In this document: positions 62,336 to 64,000 of the stretch, piece by piece
How positions within the stretch are numbered: position 1 is the first letter of the stretch
How the letters are laid out: each line of letters starts with the position of its first letter
The notes under the pieces: model-generated
Databases searched by the model: none
What the model was told of the DNA's origin: nothing
The model's input: the letters and a program-made list of their open reading frames with translations, nothing else
DNA from: Devosia pacifica
GTDB taxonomy: Bacteria > Pseudomonadota > Alphaproteobacteria > Rhizobiales > Devosiaceae
Length of the DNA stretch: 64,000 bases
Assembly (NCBI RefSeq): GCF_014652635.1
Contig: NZ_BMZE01000003.1
Span: forward strand, 434,001-498,000
Reading direction: 5' to 3'
Position numbers and translations under genes: made by a program

Positions 62336-63349
62336 CTATCCAACCTGATAAACGGTGCCGCCTGGGACGAGCGACAATCCGATCTGTAGATGGCGCACTG
62401 AAGTCTCTTCATCCATCGATTCATGCAGCAGCCGGATTGCTGCACGCCCCATCGCTTCTCGATCGACGCGAATGGTGCTGAGGCGTGGCGAGGTCATGCT
62501 GGCGAGCGGCAGGTCATCGAAGCCGATGATAGAGAAATTTGGCGGCAGCCGGAGATCTTCGCCATGCAGACCCTCGATCATCTCGATCGCCGCAATGTCG
62601 TTCCAGCTGAACAGGGCTGTGGCCCCGTGCGTGCCGGCCACGATCTCGTGCAGCAATTGCGAGGTCGAGTAATCCTCCGAGTTGACTATGATCCCTTCAA
62701 CATCGGGATTATCCGCGATTGCAGCCTCAAAGCCCCGCTTGCGCTGCAGGATCGTGGGGCGAAGCTTACCATGGGTGTAGTGCAGGATGCGTCTGTGCCC
62801 GGCATCAATCAATCGCTTGGTGGCCATATAGCCGCCGTAGAAATTGGCGGGCGCCACCGAACTGAACCGCATCAGCGGATCGACGCCATTGACGAGAATC
62901 ACCTTGATTCCCGCCTCTTTGCACCAGTCGGTCAAATCGTCCCACGGGTCTATGCCAGCGAGCAGTATGGAATCAGCCTGCAATTGTCCGAGCATCTGCT
63001 TGATGAAATCGAGTGTGATCATCGATTCATTGATCAGCCGGACGTCGAGGTGCATTCCGGAGTTCGCCGCCTCCGCTCGCATGCCTTCGACAATGCCGAC
63101 GTAAAACCCGGATATGCCGCTGGTGGCGCTGCCAAGGGGGACCAAAGCCACTGCGCGGCGCGCGAGTGAGACCGATGCGGCAAGGTGTTTGCTGCGATAG
63201 CCTAGAGCGCGCGCTACACGCTGCACGTCGAGGCGAACAGATTCGCTGATGCCCGCCTCATTCGCCAGCGCACGCGAGACCGTGCTGATCGAAACGCCCA
63301 ACTCTGCCGCGATATCAGCTTGATTGGGCCGGCGGACGGCAGTGGACAT
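62336..63349 (-). CDS. LacI-family transcriptional regulator
   Basis: A 337-residue LacI-type repressor. The HTH (about residues 6-30) reads NQADIAAELGVSISTVSRALANEAGISESVRLDVQRVARALGY, with the hinge after it. The periplasmic-binding-like core (about 60-330) ends in FDDLPLASMTSPRLSTIRVDREAMGRAAIRLL. The start at 63349 begins the HTH; the longer frame is not expected to be used. It lies directly upstream of the ABC operon on the same strand, and both genes have matching palindromic operators, so it probably represses itself and the operon until a sugar-type inducer appears. Confidence 0.94.
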   Translation of the reverse strand: MSTAVRRPNQADIAAELGVSISTVSRALANEAGISESVRLDVQRVARALGYRSKHLAASVSLARRAVALVPLGSATSGISGFYVGIVEGMRAEAANSGMHLDVRLINESMITLDFIKQMLGQLQADSILLAGIDPWDDLTDWCKEAGIKVILVNGVDPLMRFSSVAPANFYGGYMATKRLIDAGHRRILHYTHGKLRPTILQRKRGFEAAIADNPDVEGIIVNSEDYSTSQLLHEIVAGTHGATALFSWNDIAAIEMIEGLHGEDLRLPPNFSIIGFDDLPLASMTSPRLSTIRVDREAMGRAAIRLLHESMDEETSVRHLQIGLSLVPGGTVYQVG

Positions 63350-63381
63350 GGCGGGCTGAGCCTCCTGAAACGATGACTCAC

Positions 63382-63410
63382 ACCATAACGCAATATTTGC
63401 GTTTTTTGAA
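63382..63410 (-). promoter_or_regulatory. Autoregulatory promoter and operator of the LacI gene
   Basis: On the reverse strand a TTCAAA-like -35 (63410-63405), a 17-base spacer and a TATGGT -10 (63387-63382) are visible. The perfect palindrome AACGCAA-TAT-TTGCGTT (63387-63403) fills the spacer. The adjoining AATATTTGCGTTTTTTG (63392-63408) matches the copy upstream of the ABC operon. Confidence 0.65.
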
Positions 63411-63458
63411 AGCCGGAATTTATCTAGCTGCAAGGCCGGTTAGGCCTCTGCTGTACTG

Positions 63459-64000
63459 TCAGGCCATCGCCATCAACTGGGCATTGCCGCCGGCCGCCGC
63501 AGTGTTGGTGCTGACGGAAACCTCCCGCAGCATCAAATCGAGACGGTAGCGCCCAGATATAGGAGCATCAAGCGTTGCGACCGGGCCTGGCCATTCGGCG
63601 ATGCGCGGGGCGTCCTGCGCAGGATCGTCGCTCAGAACGTGTGAGACGCGTCCCGAGGCTGTCGAGAAGTCACAACGCGCGATGTGTTCGTCCAGGGCTT
63701 CAGGCAGCCCATCGAGCGTCACGCAGACATCGTCGGGCGCTGCAACGAGCGCACGATTCCCGGTGACAAGAATGGCGCCGATCTGTCGATAAAGCGCCAC
63801 CCGGCTACGCGCGCTTGCGAGAACGGCGCCGCGCGGCACTATGCAGTAGCGATTGCGCTCTCCCACTGGCCCCGGCAGGTTCTTGTCAAAATGCTCCGGC
63901 GCCGAGCGCGGCAGAGCCTCCAGGTCCATGGCGGTGTCGAACTGGCCGGTAGCTCTTAGCCAATCGAGGAAAGTGGCAAATGCCAATGGCGCATCGTTGT
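63459..64000 (-). CDS. putA: Bifunctional proline dehydrogenase/P5C dehydrogenase PutA, 3' part
   Basis: The frame is open to the end of the window, so only the last roughly 180 residues of PutA are here. They hold the carboxy-terminal region NLPGPVGERNRYCIVPRGAVLASARSRVALYRQIGAILVTGNRALVAA and the very end VSVSTNTAAAGGNAQLMAMA, typical of long PutA proteins. PutA oxidises proline to glutamate. The remainder, including the catalytic domains, lies beyond base 64000. The LacI gene is just downstream and unrelated. Confidence 0.88.
   Translation of the reverse strand, partial: NDAPLAFATFLDWLRATGQFDTAMDLEALPRSAPEHFDKNLPGPVGERNRYCIVPRGAVLASARSRVALYRQIGAILVTGNRALVAAPDDVCVTLDGLPEALDEHIARCDFSTASGRVSHVLSDDPAQDAPRIAEWPGPVATLDAPISGRYRLDLMLREVSVSTNTAAAGGNAQLMAMA

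Noticed and set aside
1..64000. Insertion sequences, integrases, tRNA genes, CRISPR arrays and prophage genes
   Set aside because: None was recognised on either strand; the base composition and gene density stay even across the window.

Overview
The window is a stretch of an alphaproteobacterial chromosome, most likely Hyphomicrobiales (Rhizobiales). The signs are the ffs-dnaX-ybaB-recR arrangement, a DnaX without the zinc-binding cysteine cluster, cpa/tad pilus genes of the Caulobacter/rhizobial type, a TGA-N9-TCA iron box of the RirA kind, and a PutA carboxy terminus of rhizobial type. A Devosiaceae-like host is a guess. No transposase, tRNA, CRISPR array or phage gene was seen; the region reads as normal, densely packed chromosome.

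Layout. 1-11 kb is housekeeping: the end of a GFA-family gene, rmuC, two small proteins, dnaX-ybaB-recR with the SRP RNA upstream, pheA, a membrane-anchored cytochrome c with a long acidic tail, a ghrA-type reductase, a MarR-GNAT fusion regulator and an M17 aminopeptidase. 11-22 kb is a Flp/Tad pilus locus. The reverse strand carries flp, cpaA, cpaB, cpaC, cpaE, cpaF, tadB and tadC with no cpaD. The forward strand carries tadD, a free-standing secretin N-domain protein and two TadE/TadG-type proteins. Intergenic regions of this locus carry motifs close to the CtrA box (TTAA-N7-TTAA).

22.8-35.5 kb is one co-directional nucleoside uptake and catabolism run on the reverse strand: BMP-type binding protein, ABC ATPase, two permeases, cdd, purine nucleoside phosphorylase, deoC, a two-domain aldehyde dehydrogenase, deoA, deoB and upp. 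Together they would import nucleosides, release the bases, salvage uracil, and burn (deoxy)ribose phosphate to glyceraldehyde 3-phosphate and acetate. 35.6-40 kb has a CoxG-like gene and an uncharacterised three-gene envelope cluster (helical cell-surface/TelA-like protein, DUF6384-type membrane protein, coiled-coil protein with a Gly-rich tail).

40.4-44.3 kb is a siderophore ABC importer under a probable iron box. 44.3-47.5 kb has a TauE/SafE exporter with a LysR regulator, then a zinc CDF exporter with its ArsR/SmtB sensor and a matching operator. dadA and recQ follow. 50.6-63.4 kb is a LacI-controlled catabolic cluster: peptide-type ABC importer, DUF2264 protein, 2-hydroxyacid dehydrogenase, a left-handed beta-helix acyltransferase fused to an alpha-helical domain, and a ThuA-like protein. 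Its LacI-type palindromes lie inside the predicted promoters of both the operon and the regulator. This cluster is the best candidate here for an undescribed pathway. The window ends in the 3' part of putA.
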